A stretch of DNA of 34,340 bases from Anaerolineae bacterium (lineage in GTDB: Bacteria > Chloroflexota > Anaerolineae > Aggregatilineales > Phototrophicaceae). Positions 1 through 8,090 of this stretch are shown piece after piece. The stretch is taken from NCBI GenBank assembly GCA_014879665.1, contig JACSRP010000047.1, positions 1 through 34,340 of the forward strand. Reading direction: 5' to 3'. How positions within the stretch are numbered: position 1 is the stretch's first letter; each line of letters starts with the position of its first letter. The notes below the pieces were generated by a model that was given only the letters and a program-made list of their open reading frames with translations, had not been told where the DNA came from and searched no databases. A program made the translations under genes and the position numbers.

Positions 1-1
1 G

Positions 2-121
2 CCGTTTGATGAAATGTGCCTGCTGGATATCTATTACATTGAAAACTGGTCTATGGGGCTGGATGCGCGCATTCTGATGATGACCATTCCGCGCGTAATT
101 TTGCGGCAGGGCGCGTATTAG
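2..121 (+). CDS. Polyprenyl-phosphate sugar transferase, C-terminal fragment
   Basis: Only the last 39 residues and the TAG stop are in the window; the gene starts upstream. The visible tail contains LDIYYIENWS followed by GLDARILMMTIP and ends in RQGAY. This is the characteristic end of the bacterial sugar transferase family (WcaJ/RfbP-like undecaprenyl-phosphate hexose-1-phosphate transferases), where the conserved D-x-x-Y-x-x-x-W-S block precedes the last helix. Such enzymes load the first sugar onto the lipid carrier at the cytoplasmic membrane to begin exopolysaccharide or O-unit synthesis. The family call rests on this tail alone; the substrate cannot be inferred. It agrees with the other glycan genes at 19-24 kb. 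Confidence 0.75.
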   Translation, partial: PFDEMCLLDIYYIENWSMGLDARILMMTIPRVILRQGAY

Positions 122-139
122 CAGCAAAGACCCCGCCCC

Positions 140-1057
140 CTAATTCGCCACTTTCACCCACTGCCCGGTGTTAGCGTCAAGCTGCCAACCGCGCGGGGTG
201 TCAGGGTTGCAAGAGGCAGTCAGACTGCTTTCTATTGGCGGGTCGAACACGATATTGACACTGGCATCGGTGGCAATTTGCACGAAATTCCCCAGCACCA
301 GCCGCGCTTCCGCAGCTGCGCGCTCCAGAATACCGCCCTCTAAAGATTGATCGCGAAAGCTGAGCAGCGAACTGTAATTCGCCAGCAGGCGGGCTTCATC
401 CCAATCTACGTTGCAAGTGGTGAAGGAACGCTCATACTGGCGGATATAATCTATGCGGCAGCTTGTTAGCTGCGGGTAGGGCAGCGTGAGGGTGTAGGTA
501 TTGGTCACACTGTTATAGCTGACATCTTCGGCGCTGATCTGTGTGAGATCAATCCCTGCTTCTACCGCGCCTTGCGAGACATAGGTCGCGGAAAACCCGC
601 AGGCATTTAGAACGCCCTGAGCTACTCCGACGCGAATATCTGCCTGTGCAAGCTGACTGCTAACGCTGACCAACTGCCCTAATGGCTGCACGTTGACCAG
701 AATCGCCTGTGATTGATCTACCTGCGCGCGCGGTGGCACATTGGCCGTGGCGACCAGCGATGACGCGCTGTTCAGAATATTGCCCAGTTGAAAGCTGTTG
801 AGCAGATTAGAGATAGACACGCCGCCGGTGACCATCAGCACTGCTAAAGCCACCACCAGTATGAAACCACAGCCGAGACCGCCTAATAGCAGCGTGCTGC
901 AAGAACCACGGCTTTTGCTGACGTAAACGATTTGGGGTGTGCGTTCGGCGGGTGATGGCGCGATGGGCGCATTAGATGGCTGTATTTGAATTTCGGTTTC
1001 GCGAATATTTCGCGATTCTCCGGGAATAATTTGATTTGATTGATTCGGGTCGTTCAT
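140..1057 (-). CDS. DUF4230-like single-pass membrane protein
   Basis: This 305-residue protein has a Pro/Gln-rich cytoplasmic N-terminus (about residues 1-50), one hydrophobic membrane segment (about 54-78) and a 220-residue extracytoplasmic domain. The domain begins with a phrase like VQPLGQLVSVSSQL, has a central all-beta stretch with TYTLTLPYP, and contains several cysteines (for example in LTSCRIDY and TTCNVDW) that could form disulfides. The QPLG-(Q/E)-LV-(S/T) opening and the domain layout resemble DUF4230, a family of unknown function. The ATG start has GAGGA a few bases upstream and a perfect TATAAT further up. It is divergent from the DCC gene. The family call is by eye and moderate. 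Confidence 0.65.
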   Translation of the reverse strand: MNDPNQSNQIIPGESRNIRETEIQIQPSNAPIAPSPAERTPQIVYVSKSRGSCSTLLLGGLGCGFILVVALAVLMVTGGVSISNLLNSFQLGNILNSASSLVATANVPPRAQVDQSQAILVNVQPLGQLVSVSSQLAQADIRVGVAQGVLNACGFSATYVSQGAVEAGIDLTQISAEDVSYNSVTNTYTLTLPYPQLTSCRIDYIRQYERSFTTCNVDWDEARLLANYSSLLSFRDQSLEGGILERAAAEARLVLGNFVQIATDASVNIVFDPPIESSLTASCNPDTPRGWQLDANTGQWVKVAN

Positions 1058-1086
1058 GAGTCCTCAAAGCACAGGAAGTTGCAATT

Positions 1087-1092
1087 ATTATA
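1087..1092 (-). promoter_or_regulatory. -10 box of the DUF4230-like gene
   Basis: A perfect TATAAT is read on the minus strand, about 30 bases before the ATG at 1057. A GAGGA ribosome site lies in between. No good -35 is present at 16-18 bases; the closest candidate (TTGCAA) lies 20 bases upstream. Confidence 0.45.
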
Positions 1093-1157
1093 CGCGCATC
1101 GCAGGCCGTAAGTTGCAAGTAAGCTAACCGGTTCATCTGCGGCTTAAGCAAGCGCCG

Positions 1158-1163
1158 TATACT
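1158..1163 (+). promoter_or_regulatory. Candidate -10 box (TATACT) of the DCC gene
   Basis: TATACT lies 23 bases before the ATG at 1187, which would give a leader of roughly 17 bases. There is no recognisable -35. The same hexamer occurs upstream of three other + strand genes in this window. Confidence 0.35.
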
Positions 1164-1186
1164 ATAGCAATAACACGGGAACACGA

Positions 1187-1582
1187 ATGGCGATGCTGGT
1201 AGTAGTATACGACGGCGAATGTGTGGTTTGTACGGGGATAAAGCGAGTCGTTGCCGCGCTGGATTGGCGCAAGCGGTTATGTTGGGTTGATCTGCACGAT
1301 GCTGCACGGACGGCTGAAGCGTTTCCCGGTTTAGAACAGGCTGAGGCGATGGGGCAGATTCATTTAGGTGATGAGTACGGCAGTGAATACGCCGGCTTTT
1401 TAGTGATTCGCCGAATGCTCAAGGCGCTGCCTTTAACCTATCCATTATGGCTGCTGATGCATTTGCCGGGCATGACCCGATTAGGTCATTTTATATATCG
1501 CTTTATTGCGAAGCGCCGCTATGGGGTGAACCGCATATTTGGCAGGCCGGTTTGTGACTTGGGAACCTGTCGTCTGAATTGA
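1187..1582 (+). CDS. DCC family thiol-disulfide oxidoreductase-like protein (DUF393)
   Basis: The 131-residue product opens with VVVYDGECVVCTG. This carries the D-x-x-C-x-x-C signature (Asp9, Cys12, Cys15) that names the DCC/DUF393 family, a thioredoxin-like fold of mostly unknown substrate. The rest fits the family: an alpha/beta core, a helix with PLWLLMHLPG, and a basic tail (FIAKRRYGVNRIF). An additional Cys near the C-terminus (GTCRLN) is outside the motif. It is probably cytoplasmic, as no signal peptide is seen. The ATG is preceded only by a weak ACGGGA. Its stop codon overlaps the -35 box of the following tRNA gene. Confidence 0.85.
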   Translation: MAMLVVVYDGECVVCTGIKRVVAALDWRKRLCWVDLHDAARTAEAFPGLEQAEAMGQIHLGDEYGSEYAGFLVIRRMLKALPLTYPLWLLMHLPGMTRLGHFIYRFIAKRRYGVNRIFGRPVCDLGTCRLN

Positions 1583-1607
1583 ACCCGCGCGCGCCCTCTG
1601 CTAAAAT
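1579..1607 (+). promoter_or_regulatory. tRNA-Arg promoter
   Basis: TTGAAC (1579-1584), a 17-base spacer and TAAAAT (1602-1607) lie 13 bases before the tRNA 5' end. This is the best sigma-70-type promoter in the window. The -35 box overlaps the TGA stop of the DCC gene. Confidence 0.55.
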
Positions 1608-1620
1608 ACTGTTTAACCAA

Positions 1621-1692
1621 GCCCCCATAGCTCAGTGGATAGAGCGGCGGACTCCTAAGCCGTGCGCACAGGTTCAATTCCTGTTGGGGGTA
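1621..1692 (+). tRNA. tRNA-Arg (anticodon CCT)
   Basis: A cloverleaf can be folded by hand. The acceptor stem 1621-1627 pairs with 1685-1691 (first pair G-T). The D stem is GCTC/GAGC. The anticodon loop is CTCCTAA with CCT at 1654-1656. The T arm ACAGG/CCTGT encloses TTCAATT, and the discriminator is A1692. The CCA end is not encoded. The anticodon reads AGG. The anticodon stem is imperfect: A1651 faces G1659 next to the loop, and the far end closes with G-T. Confidence 0.92.
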
Positions 1693-1857
1693 TTTGTATA
1701 ACGAACCTGAGTTTCGGATAGATGGTACTCTAGACCTTCACCCTCAACCCTCCTCCCCCCGCGCGTAAACCCGGCGATTCAGGTGAGACAGCGTTGCACA
1801 GCAGGTGAGGATCAATGGTGCTTATTCCACCGTTACGTAAATGATGAGGGTTGGGCG

Positions 1858-2070
1858 ATGCCTCCTGTGATTCTGGCGCATGGGGCGCTGGGCATTTTTG
1901 ATGAACTGATCTTTATCGCGGTCGCGCTTATTTTCATCAGCATGATGGCGTATGCGTGGTGGCGTTCTCGCAGCGCGCCGCTAGACAATGACACAGCAGC
2001 TCAATCTGAAGCACAACCTGAAGACTCCCCCGACTCAACGCAGGATACGGATCGCTTTCACCTTGAATAG
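1858..2070 (+). CDS. Small single-pass membrane protein preceding CopCD
   Basis: The 70-residue product begins MPPVILAHGALGIFDELIF, has one membrane helix (about residues 14-36) and ends in a hydrophilic acidic tail. The frame is open upstream to a GTG at 1783. The ATG at 1858 is preferred because GAGGG lies about 8 bases before it and the protein then starts directly with the conserved-looking hydrophobic part. No family is recognised. It overlaps the longest form of the following CopCD gene (start 1988), and an alternative TTG for that gene at 2063 would overlap only its stop. The arrangement suggests cotranslation with the copper protein. Confidence 0.6.
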   Translation: MPPVILAHGALGIFDELIFIAVALIFISMMAYAWWRSRSAPLDNDTAAQSEAQPEDSPDSTQDTDRFHLE

Positions 2071-4279
2071 CCGTCAATATCGCTTCTTTGCACTCTCCAT
2101 ACTTGCATTTTTACTGTTTACGGCAGTGGGATCGGCTGCCGCGCACGGTTATTTGCTGCGCGCTATCCCCGAAGACCGATCTACGCTGGAACGCGCCCCG
2201 GCGCGGGTGCAGTACTGGTTTAGCGAACCGCTGGAGCCGGATTTTAGCACGGTGATGGTGCGAAATGCTTCAGGCGAAACGGTAGCGCAGGGCGGCGTGA
2301 ATGAAAACGCCTCGAACCTGCTGGAAGCGCGCTTGCCCTCCAGCCTGCCAGACGGAGCGTACATGAGCGAATTACGCATCGCTTTTGCCAGCGATGGGCA
2401 TGTGATCGTTGAGACTCGCAGTTTCTTTGTGGGTGAGGGCGGCGCCGAAATTGAAGGCGCGCGCTCCGGCGATCAGGTGATTGTTCTGGAAGTGATCTGG
2501 CGCTTCATTCTATACGCTTCACTGCTGCTGCTGACCGGGACGTTCGGGCTGTACGCGCTGGTGCTGCTGCCAGCATGGGGCAACCGGCGTTACCCGGCGG
2601 GTGAGCTTCCACCAAGAGTAATATCGGCGTTGAACCAGATCATTGTGGCGGGGTTTATCGGTGCATTTGCCGGAAGCGCGCTGGCATTATTACAGCAAAC
2701 GATGGCTTTCTTTGGCGCTGAACCGGGGCAGGTGATCACAGAGGGGTTGTTCAACGTGGTGCGTACTGGCACCCGTTTCGGGGATATGTGGAATATCCGC
2801 ATGATCATTTTGCTGGCCGCCGCGGGGATGTTTGCCGCCAGCCTGTATTTTCGGGAGAGACAGCCGGCCTTCGTGCGCGCATTTTTGAGCGCCAACACGT
2901 TCGCGCTGACGCTGGCTTTGGGTACCCTCAGTTTGTCGGGTCATGCGGCGGGGTCGCTGGTGCAGCCTTGGCTGGCGCTGGCCGCAGACTGGCTGCATCT
3001 GGCGGCAGTTGGATTATGGGTGGGCGGGCTTGCGGCGCTGGTCATGCTGCTGCCAGCTGCCTTGCGCCCATATGAAGGCGACGCCCGCCGAACTGCGCTG
3101 CTGGCTGTCTTGAATCGTTTTTCGCCGGTGGCGCTGGTCTGTTTCCTGATCGTCACTGCAACTGGCATCTTCAGCGCCACCGTCTGGGTGACCGCGCCGG
3201 GGCAGTTGGGCAGCCGTTATGTGCTGACGCTGCTCGTAAAAGTGCTGCTGGTCGGCGTAATTCTGGCGATGGCGGCGGCGCACTATATCGCGCTGCGCCC
3301 TGAACGTTTCGAACGATGGTCGGCGCGGGTTGCGAAGCGCGGCGGATGGCTGACCCGTTTGCGACTGGAAGTGATGATCGCCGTTTTCGTGGTGTGCGCG
3401 GCAGCGTGGCTGAGCGCGACGCCGGTGCCGCCGCAGGCCGTTACCACAGGGGATGCGCCGCCAGTGGGTGGCATTCAACAAATTGGCGATGATGAAATTT
3501 CGCTGCTGCTGGCGCCGGGCGGGCCGGGCGTGAACACCTATGATGTTGTGGTTCAGCGTGATGGCGTGCCTGTTGATGACCTTTCGACGTGGGTGCGGTT
3601 GGTTGATCCTGCGCTGGATCGCCGCAGCGCGTGGCTGCCCGCCGATGGGCTGGAAGATGGCCTGTACTCCAACGCTGGCGCTGAAATCACGCGCGCAGGC
3701 GAGTGGCTGGCACTTGTCGAGATCGAATACGATGGCGAGACGCTGCGCGTGGTCTTTCCAGTCACGATACGTGAAGAAGCAGCGGTGGCACAATCGCAGT
3801 CGCCCACTGCCCTTAACTTACTGGCGATGCTGATTCTGCTCGGCGTGGTCGGCTTTGCGCTTTACCCGCTGATCCGGCGCGGCGTCCGGAAATTAGACTT
3901 CAGCCCGGTGATCGTGGTCACGGCGATACTCGCAGTGTTTGGCGGGGGGGTAGTGGTGGCGGTAGGCATCGCTGCTTCCGAAAGTGCAACCGCACAGTTT
4001 TCATTGTTGACTGATCCTCCGCCGCAGGTGCTAAATACTATGCTGCCAGATCAGGCTTCGCTGGAACGTGGGCGTGCCCTGCTGGAAAGCTGCCATTGGG
4101 AAGAAACGACGGGCTGGATAGAGTTGACGAGGCGACTTCCGCGCTTGCGAGATGAAGGGGTTTATTTTGCGACACTGGGCGAATGGGACGGTTTGCCCGC
4201 CTGCGATTCGCAGTTGAGCGATGGCGAACGCTGGGATATTGTCAATTATGTGCGGTCACGAGAGAGCCGCGGGGGATGA
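1988..4279 (+). CDS. CopC-CopD fusion, copper import/resistance membrane protein with degenerate cytochrome c tail
   Basis: The product is 763 residues. A signal-like helix (about 32-51) ends at AAHGYLL, so His53 would be at or near the mature N-terminus. The CopC beta-sandwich spans about 53-150, and its S-D-G-H (Asp136, His138) completes the usual His/Asp/His Cu(II) site. The CopD-type domain with about eight membrane helices covers about 165-480, including GHAAGSLVQPWLALAADWLH. An extracytoplasmic beta domain (about 485-595) and two more helices (about 608-660) follow. The last 70 residues look like a cytochrome c domain (ERGRALLESCHW ... LSDGERWDIVNYVRS), but the haem motif is L-E-S-C-H instead of C-x-x-C-H. 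The start is uncertain; a TTG at 2063 would remove 25 residues and still leave a signal peptide. The next gene starts three bases after the stop. Confidence 0.88.
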   Translation: MTQQLNLKHNLKTPPTQRRIRIAFTLNSRQYRFFALSILAFLLFTAVGSAAAHGYLLRAIPEDRSTLERAPARVQYWFSEPLEPDFSTVMVRNASGETVAQGGVNENASNLLEARLPSSLPDGAYMSELRIAFASDGHVIVETRSFFVGEGGAEIEGARSGDQVIVLEVIWRFILYASLLLLTGTFGLYALVLLPAWGNRRYPAGELPPRVISALNQIIVAGFIGAFAGSALALLQQTMAFFGAEPGQVITEGLFNVVRTGTRFGDMWNIRMIILLAAAGMFAASLYFRERQPAFVRAFLSANTFALTLALGTLSLSGHAAGSLVQPWLALAADWLHLAAVGLWVGGLAALVMLLPAALRPYEGDARRTALLAVLNRFSPVALVCFLIVTATGIFSATVWVTAPGQLGSRYVLTLLVKVLLVGVILAMAAAHYIALRPERFERWSARVAKRGGWLTRLRLEVMIAVFVVCAAAWLSATPVPPQAVTTGDAPPVGGIQQIGDDEISLLLAPGGPGVNTYDVVVQRDGVPVDDLSTWVRLVDPALDRRSAWLPADGLEDGLYSNAGAEITRAGEWLALVEIEYDGETLRVVFPVTIREEAAVAQSQSPTALNLLAMLILLGVVGFALYPLIRRGVRKLDFSPVIVVTAILAVFGGGVVVAVGIAASESATAQFSLLTDPPPQVLNTMLPDQASLERGRALLESCHWEETTGWIELTRRLPRLRDEGVYFATLGEWDGLPACDSQLSDGERWDIVNYVRSRESRGG

Positions 4280-4282
4280 AGC

Positions 4283-5020
4283 ATGTTAAATGTAATCTAT
4301 GCCGATAAGGATGCTGCATTAGCACAGGATGTAATGGCGCGGTTGGGAAATGGATTTAAGCTGCAGGATGCGCGAAAAACTGGCGTTTCAACAGCTCCCG
4401 TCGCCATACTGTTATTCGCCTATTCAGATGGCGCTATGGATGATCCGTCCGCGCGCGAGGCTGTGTATAAGGCGTTTGACAATAAGCTTAATATTTTAAT
4501 AGTCACGCGCGATCAGGTGAAACTGCCGCGCATCCTCAATCACCTGCCGCTTGTAGATCTGAATCTCGATCCGCAGCTGACGAAGTTGAAAGAACAAATC
4601 CACTATTTGACCGGGCCAAATGCGCCCGCGCCGATGCGGGTATTAACCCCACAAACGCGAAAGTCGAACATGATGCTGGGATCGATCCTCTTCATTCTGG
4701 TGATGTCCATGTTCGTTATCGGGCTGGTGGCGATTGGCAGCGGCGCGGTGCGCCCGCCAGCAGACGAATATAACGCGGTGGAGACGGCCATCTCTGGCAC
4801 CATCGCCATCGAAATTCAGACCGAACTAGACCAGTATATCGGCTTCCTACCGCGCAGTACCGAAGACGCCGCGAATTACGCCGCCACGCTTCAGCAGGTG
4901 CCAACGCGATACCGCCCGTTCATGGCTGAAACTGCAACCGGCGCGGCGCTGCAAACGCAGTCCCCGGCGGTGACGGCCACACCTGAAGCGCCTGCTGCTG
5001 AAGCTACACCGGCTTCATAA
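4283..5020 (+). CDS. TIR-like domain protein with one membrane helix
   Basis: The 245-residue protein begins MLNVIYADKDAALAQDVMARL. A beta-strand VAILLFAYSD follows, then a helix with S-A-R-E-A-V, then LNILIVTRDQVKLPRIL and PLVDLN with a closing helix (to about 108). This order matches TIR-type flavodoxin-like folds: opening strand, a helix carrying the W-x-x-x-E-like glutamate (Glu59 would be the candidate), then the P-x-L / V-D-L end. A membrane segment (about 130-152), a short extracytoplasmic region and a Thr/Ala/Pro/Glu tail complete it. Catalytic NADase activity is not established. It could instead be a non-catalytic protein-interaction TIR. It is in operon with CopCD (3-base gap) and the FMO (7-base gap). 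Confidence 0.6.
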   Translation: MLNVIYADKDAALAQDVMARLGNGFKLQDARKTGVSTAPVAILLFAYSDGAMDDPSAREAVYKAFDNKLNILIVTRDQVKLPRILNHLPLVDLNLDPQLTKLKEQIHYLTGPNAPAPMRVLTPQTRKSNMMLGSILFILVMSMFVIGLVAIGSGAVRPPADEYNAVETAISGTIAIEIQTELDQYIGFLPRSTEDAANYAATLQQVPTRYRPFMAETATGAALQTQSPAVTATPEAPAAEATPAS

Positions 5021-5027
5021 CCTACAA

Positions 5028-6179
5028 ATGGTAGATTTAGGGGGCGATGTTCTGGTGATAGGCGCCGGGCCTTCCGGGTTAGCCAGCGCCTATTATCTTG
5101 AACAGGCGGGAATTTCCTATGTGATAGTGGATCGGGCGGATGAGGTAGCCTCTACATGGGCGCATCTGTACCGTTCGCTGCATTTGAACACGGCCAGTTT
5201 CGTCACCTACCTGCCCGGAAAACGGATGCCGGTCACTTCGCCGGTTTACCCCGCCGGACATAAACTGTACGAATATATTCGCCAGTACGCAGAGGAACAC
5301 GATTTCAATATCCGACTCGGCGTGAGTGTGAGACGGGTCGCGCCGGAAAACGGCGGCTGGCTGGCCGAAACGAGTGAAGGCAGCTTCTGGTTTCCCTGCG
5401 TGATCGTAGCAACCGGCCGCTACTGCGCTCCGATCATCCCGGCGCTTCCGGGCATGAATGATTTTCGCGGTCAAATTTTGCATGCGCGCGATTACCGTCT
5501 GCCTTCAACGTTTGCCGGTCAGCGGATCTTAGTCGTCGGTGCAGGCCCCTCCGGCGTGGATATTGCGCTAGAACTGACTCAGGCCGCGCAGCTTCCGGTT
5601 TATCTTTCTGTTCGCAGCGATATCGTGATCTCGCGCAGTTTCCCCTACGGCCTGCCCAATTCCGCATGGCTGATTCTGGCGCGTGGGCTGCTTCCCAAAC
5701 GCTGGCACAGCAAATTCTTGAATAAAGTGCTGTATCACGGCTACCCTGACTCTAGGGCGGCAGCGGTAGAGATTGCCCCGAATCGTACTGACCGGAAGGG
5801 GACGTCAACCCCGATTCGCGGGCGCGGCCTAATTGATGCAGTGCGTGCCAGCACGATTAAACCAGTCCCCGGTGTAACTGGCTTTCATCAGGATGCCGTT
5901 GAACTGGCCGATGGCAGCCGCCTTCCTGTAGATACCGTCATTTTATGTACCGGCTATCGCCCGGTATTAGACTATCTAGATATCCCCTTCGAAACCGACT
6001 CGCAGGGCTATCCCAAACGCGCCGACGATCTCGATGAGGGCGGCACCACGGAAGTGCTAGGCTGGCCGGGATTGTATCTGGTCGGGCGCTTCTATCGCGG
6101 GTTGGGGCCGCTGCATAACATTCGCGGTGAGGCGAAACGGGCAGTTCAGGAAATACGCGCGCGATTGCAAATCCCGTAG
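5028..6179 (+). CDS. Flavin-containing monooxygenase-like FAD/NAD(P)H oxidoreductase
   Basis: The 383-residue protein has two Rossmann motifs: GAGPSG at 12-17 for FAD and GAGPSG at 171-176 for NADPH. Between them lies the class B monooxygenase identifying motif F-x-G-x-x-x-H-x-x-x-Y (Phe146 to Tyr156). A C-terminal CTGYRP closes the fold. This combination is that of FMO/YUCCA/CzcO-like single-component monooxygenases, which oxygenate soft nucleophiles or ketones via a C4a-hydroperoxyflavin. The substrate is unknown. It is cytoplasmic and 7 bases downstream of the TIR-like gene, with no clear ribosome site, so translation is probably coupled. CzcO-type proteins are often found next to metal genes, which suits the copper gene upstream. 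Confidence 0.85.
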   Translation: MVDLGGDVLVIGAGPSGLASAYYLEQAGISYVIVDRADEVASTWAHLYRSLHLNTASFVTYLPGKRMPVTSPVYPAGHKLYEYIRQYAEEHDFNIRLGVSVRRVAPENGGWLAETSEGSFWFPCVIVATGRYCAPIIPALPGMNDFRGQILHARDYRLPSTFAGQRILVVGAGPSGVDIALELTQAAQLPVYLSVRSDIVISRSFPYGLPNSAWLILARGLLPKRWHSKFLNKVLYHGYPDSRAAAVEIAPNRTDRKGTSTPIRGRGLIDAVRASTIKPVPGVTGFHQDAVELADGSRLPVDTVILCTGYRPVLDYLDIPFETDSQGYPKRADDLDEGGTTEVLGWPGLYLVGRFYRGLGPLHNIRGEAKRAVQEIRARLQIP

Positions 6180-6183
6180 CAAC

Positions 6184-6208
6184 CGTGTGAGGGGCGATTG
6201 CCGCACAC
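6184..6208. terminator. Hairpin between convergent genes
   Basis: GTGTG/CACAC arms enclose an inner GGC/GCC pair in the 53-base gap between the FMO gene (+) and the molybdoenzyme gene (-). There is no T-run on either side. It is a weak candidate for a bidirectional terminator. Confidence 0.25.
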
Positions 6209-6232
6209 TGTCCGCTCCTCAGCCTGTTCAAC

Positions 6233-7912
6233 CTACACCGCCACGCGCTTCCAGTCATAGCCTGATGCACCGTCCGGAAAAGTGCCTGCTTGCTGCTCAA
6301 TCTGCGGCGTGCCGTCGCTTTCCTCGCAGCGCACTTCGAGATCGTGATTGCCTTCGGTGAACGGGAAATCGTAGCGCCAGAGAATCCATGCTCGATCTGA
6401 AAGCGGGGCTTTGAGCGCGGCGTCTGCCCAGTCGCCCTCATCTACACGCACCTGAACGCGGGAAACACCGCGATCACCCGCCCATGCGATGCCCCCGATG
6501 GGGACGTAAATCTGACCGCTTTCGTCCTGAAAACGATCATCCACCGCCGCCGTATCAATCACCGATGTGGCCTTGGCGATGGCCTGCGCATCCCAACCGC
6601 GGCGCACCCAGTAGCCGCCGGTATCCGCCGCCACAAACGCCATGCCGGTAATCCATTTCGGCTGTTTCATGCCGTAATGATTCGGAATATGAATCCGCAG
6701 CGGGAAGCCGTGTTTCGGAATTAATGGCTCGCCCCCCCAGTCATACGCTAGCATGATGCGTTCGTCACTGTTAATCATCTCCAGCGATACGAACTCGTCA
6801 AAGCCATCGGCAGCGGTAATCCGCAGATGGGTTGCCTCTGCCGGAATCTCCATCCCTGTTAGGATGTCGCTCATGCGCGCGCCAGTCCATTCCAGCGTGC
6901 TGATCAAATCCCCCCCGACATCGTTCGAGATGCAGGACATGGTGACCACAGCGCTAATTGGTTCATAGTTGCTTCGAATTTGATCCAGCGTCAATTCAGC
7001 GATGGTACGTTCCACGCCGTCAGCAGAAATGCGACTGGTGAAGGGGAGAATGTAGCCTTCTGCTGGAATTTGCGGAATGATGGTGCTGATGTCTATCCGG
7101 TAATGTTCAGCGACGGGCGTAATTTCCGGTCGCGTGCCGGAAGCCGGGATAAATTCACCACCTGCCATCCTTTGCGCGGGAGTAGATGTCGCCAATGCTT
7201 CGGGCATGGCATCAGGGGTAAGCGTTGGTGCAGCAGCAGTAGATACGATCTGATCGGTGCGGCTGAGCAGGGCGCCAACCCCTGCGCCAACCGCGGTGAT
7301 CACTGCCGCGCCGGTGCCCACGCGAATCAGAAACTGGCGGCGATCCAGCGATTCGACGCTGGCGGACGTGTCATCAGCAGTTTCTGCCGCCGCGCCAATG
7401 CTGAATCGCAGTGTATGGTAGATATAACTAAGCGCCAGCCCATAGAGCATGAACAGCGCAAATGTCCAGATGACCATGAAGGCCATATCGGCTAGAAATA
7501 AACCGGGATAACTCGCCTGTATCAGCGTCATCACCAGCCCGAATGCCGCGCCCGCAATGATTCCGGTCAGCAGGGGCGAGCCGTGTTTCAAGGCTGCGTT
7601 CAAGATGGCAAAGATGATTGCGCCCGCCACCAACCCGATCCCGAACACGGTCAGCAGCGAAATAATTTCTTCTACAGTCTTGGCAACCGTATCCACGCGG
7701 CCAATATTCAGGCTGATAATGCTGCTGCTCATCACCCCTACTATGCGCGGTACGATTTCGCCCGGCGTGCGATCCCGTAAAAAGGCGAAGACGAAAGCCG
7801 GAAAGAAGGGCAGGCCAATCAGTACGCTGCCTAGAAAAGACAACGCCATCAAGGGCAGGCTCAACAGCCCGCCGATCAACGCGCCCGTTAGGATAGTTGG
7901 TTTCTTTTTCAC
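6233..7912 (-). CDS. Membrane-anchored molybdopterin-dependent oxidoreductase (sulfite oxidase family)
   Basis: The 559-residue protein starts with a GTG preceded by GGAG. An N-terminal membrane domain of about four helices (10-165) comes first, then a twin-arginine-like stretch DRRQFLIRVGTGAA (190-203) with a hydrophobic run. The oxidoreductase domain follows (about 265-440). It contains TMSCISNDVGGD with Cys327 as the expected Mo ligand, EWTG, and a pterin-binding region with KHGFPLRIHIPNHYG. The C-terminal Mo-co dimerisation domain (about 455-545) has GIAWAGDRGVSRVQV and GNHDLEVR. The catalytic part would lie outside the membrane. The natural substrate is unknown; the fold serves sulfite, sulfoxide or other oxo-transfer. 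No cytochrome partner is adjacent. Confidence 0.88.
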   Translation of the reverse strand: MKKKPTILTGALIGGLLSLPLMALSFLGSVLIGLPFFPAFVFAFLRDRTPGEIVPRIVGVMSSSIISLNIGRVDTVAKTVEEIISLLTVFGIGLVAGAIIFAILNAALKHGSPLLTGIIAGAAFGLVMTLIQASYPGLFLADMAFMVIWTFALFMLYGLALSYIYHTLRFSIGAAAETADDTSASVESLDRRQFLIRVGTGAAVITAVGAGVGALLSRTDQIVSTAAAPTLTPDAMPEALATSTPAQRMAGGEFIPASGTRPEITPVAEHYRIDISTIIPQIPAEGYILPFTSRISADGVERTIAELTLDQIRSNYEPISAVVTMSCISNDVGGDLISTLEWTGARMSDILTGMEIPAEATHLRITAADGFDEFVSLEMINSDERIMLAYDWGGEPLIPKHGFPLRIHIPNHYGMKQPKWITGMAFVAADTGGYWVRRGWDAQAIAKATSVIDTAAVDDRFQDESGQIYVPIGGIAWAGDRGVSRVQVRVDEGDWADAALKAPLSDRAWILWRYDFPFTEGNHDLEVRCEESDGTPQIEQQAGTFPDGASGYDWKRVAV

Positions 7913-8090
7913 GGGCTGCTCCAGAAATGGATAAACAGATATTCTTATTTTATATTACGCCGGAAAATTCGGGATGAAATGAAGTGCTGCATGAGAATTT
8001 TGTGCCTATCCGCCAGATGCTCAAGCGTTCTATCTAAAACTGCGCCGTCAAAATTCGGCTTGATGGCAAGCGATCTGCTTTTCAGCCCCG

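Noticed and set aside
972..1307. A 111-codon minus-strand frame between the DUF4230 and DCC genes
   Set aside because: It covers the divergent promoters and the start of the DCC gene, and has no ribosome site or family resemblance.
1734..1764. C-rich tract after the tRNA as a possible G-quadruplex
   Set aside because: Only three separate tracts can be formed with permitted loops.
3014..3793. A 259-codon open frame on the minus strand
   Set aside because: It is antisense to the CopCD gene, whose domains are unmistakable, and its translation is Arg/His/Gln-rich without any domain.
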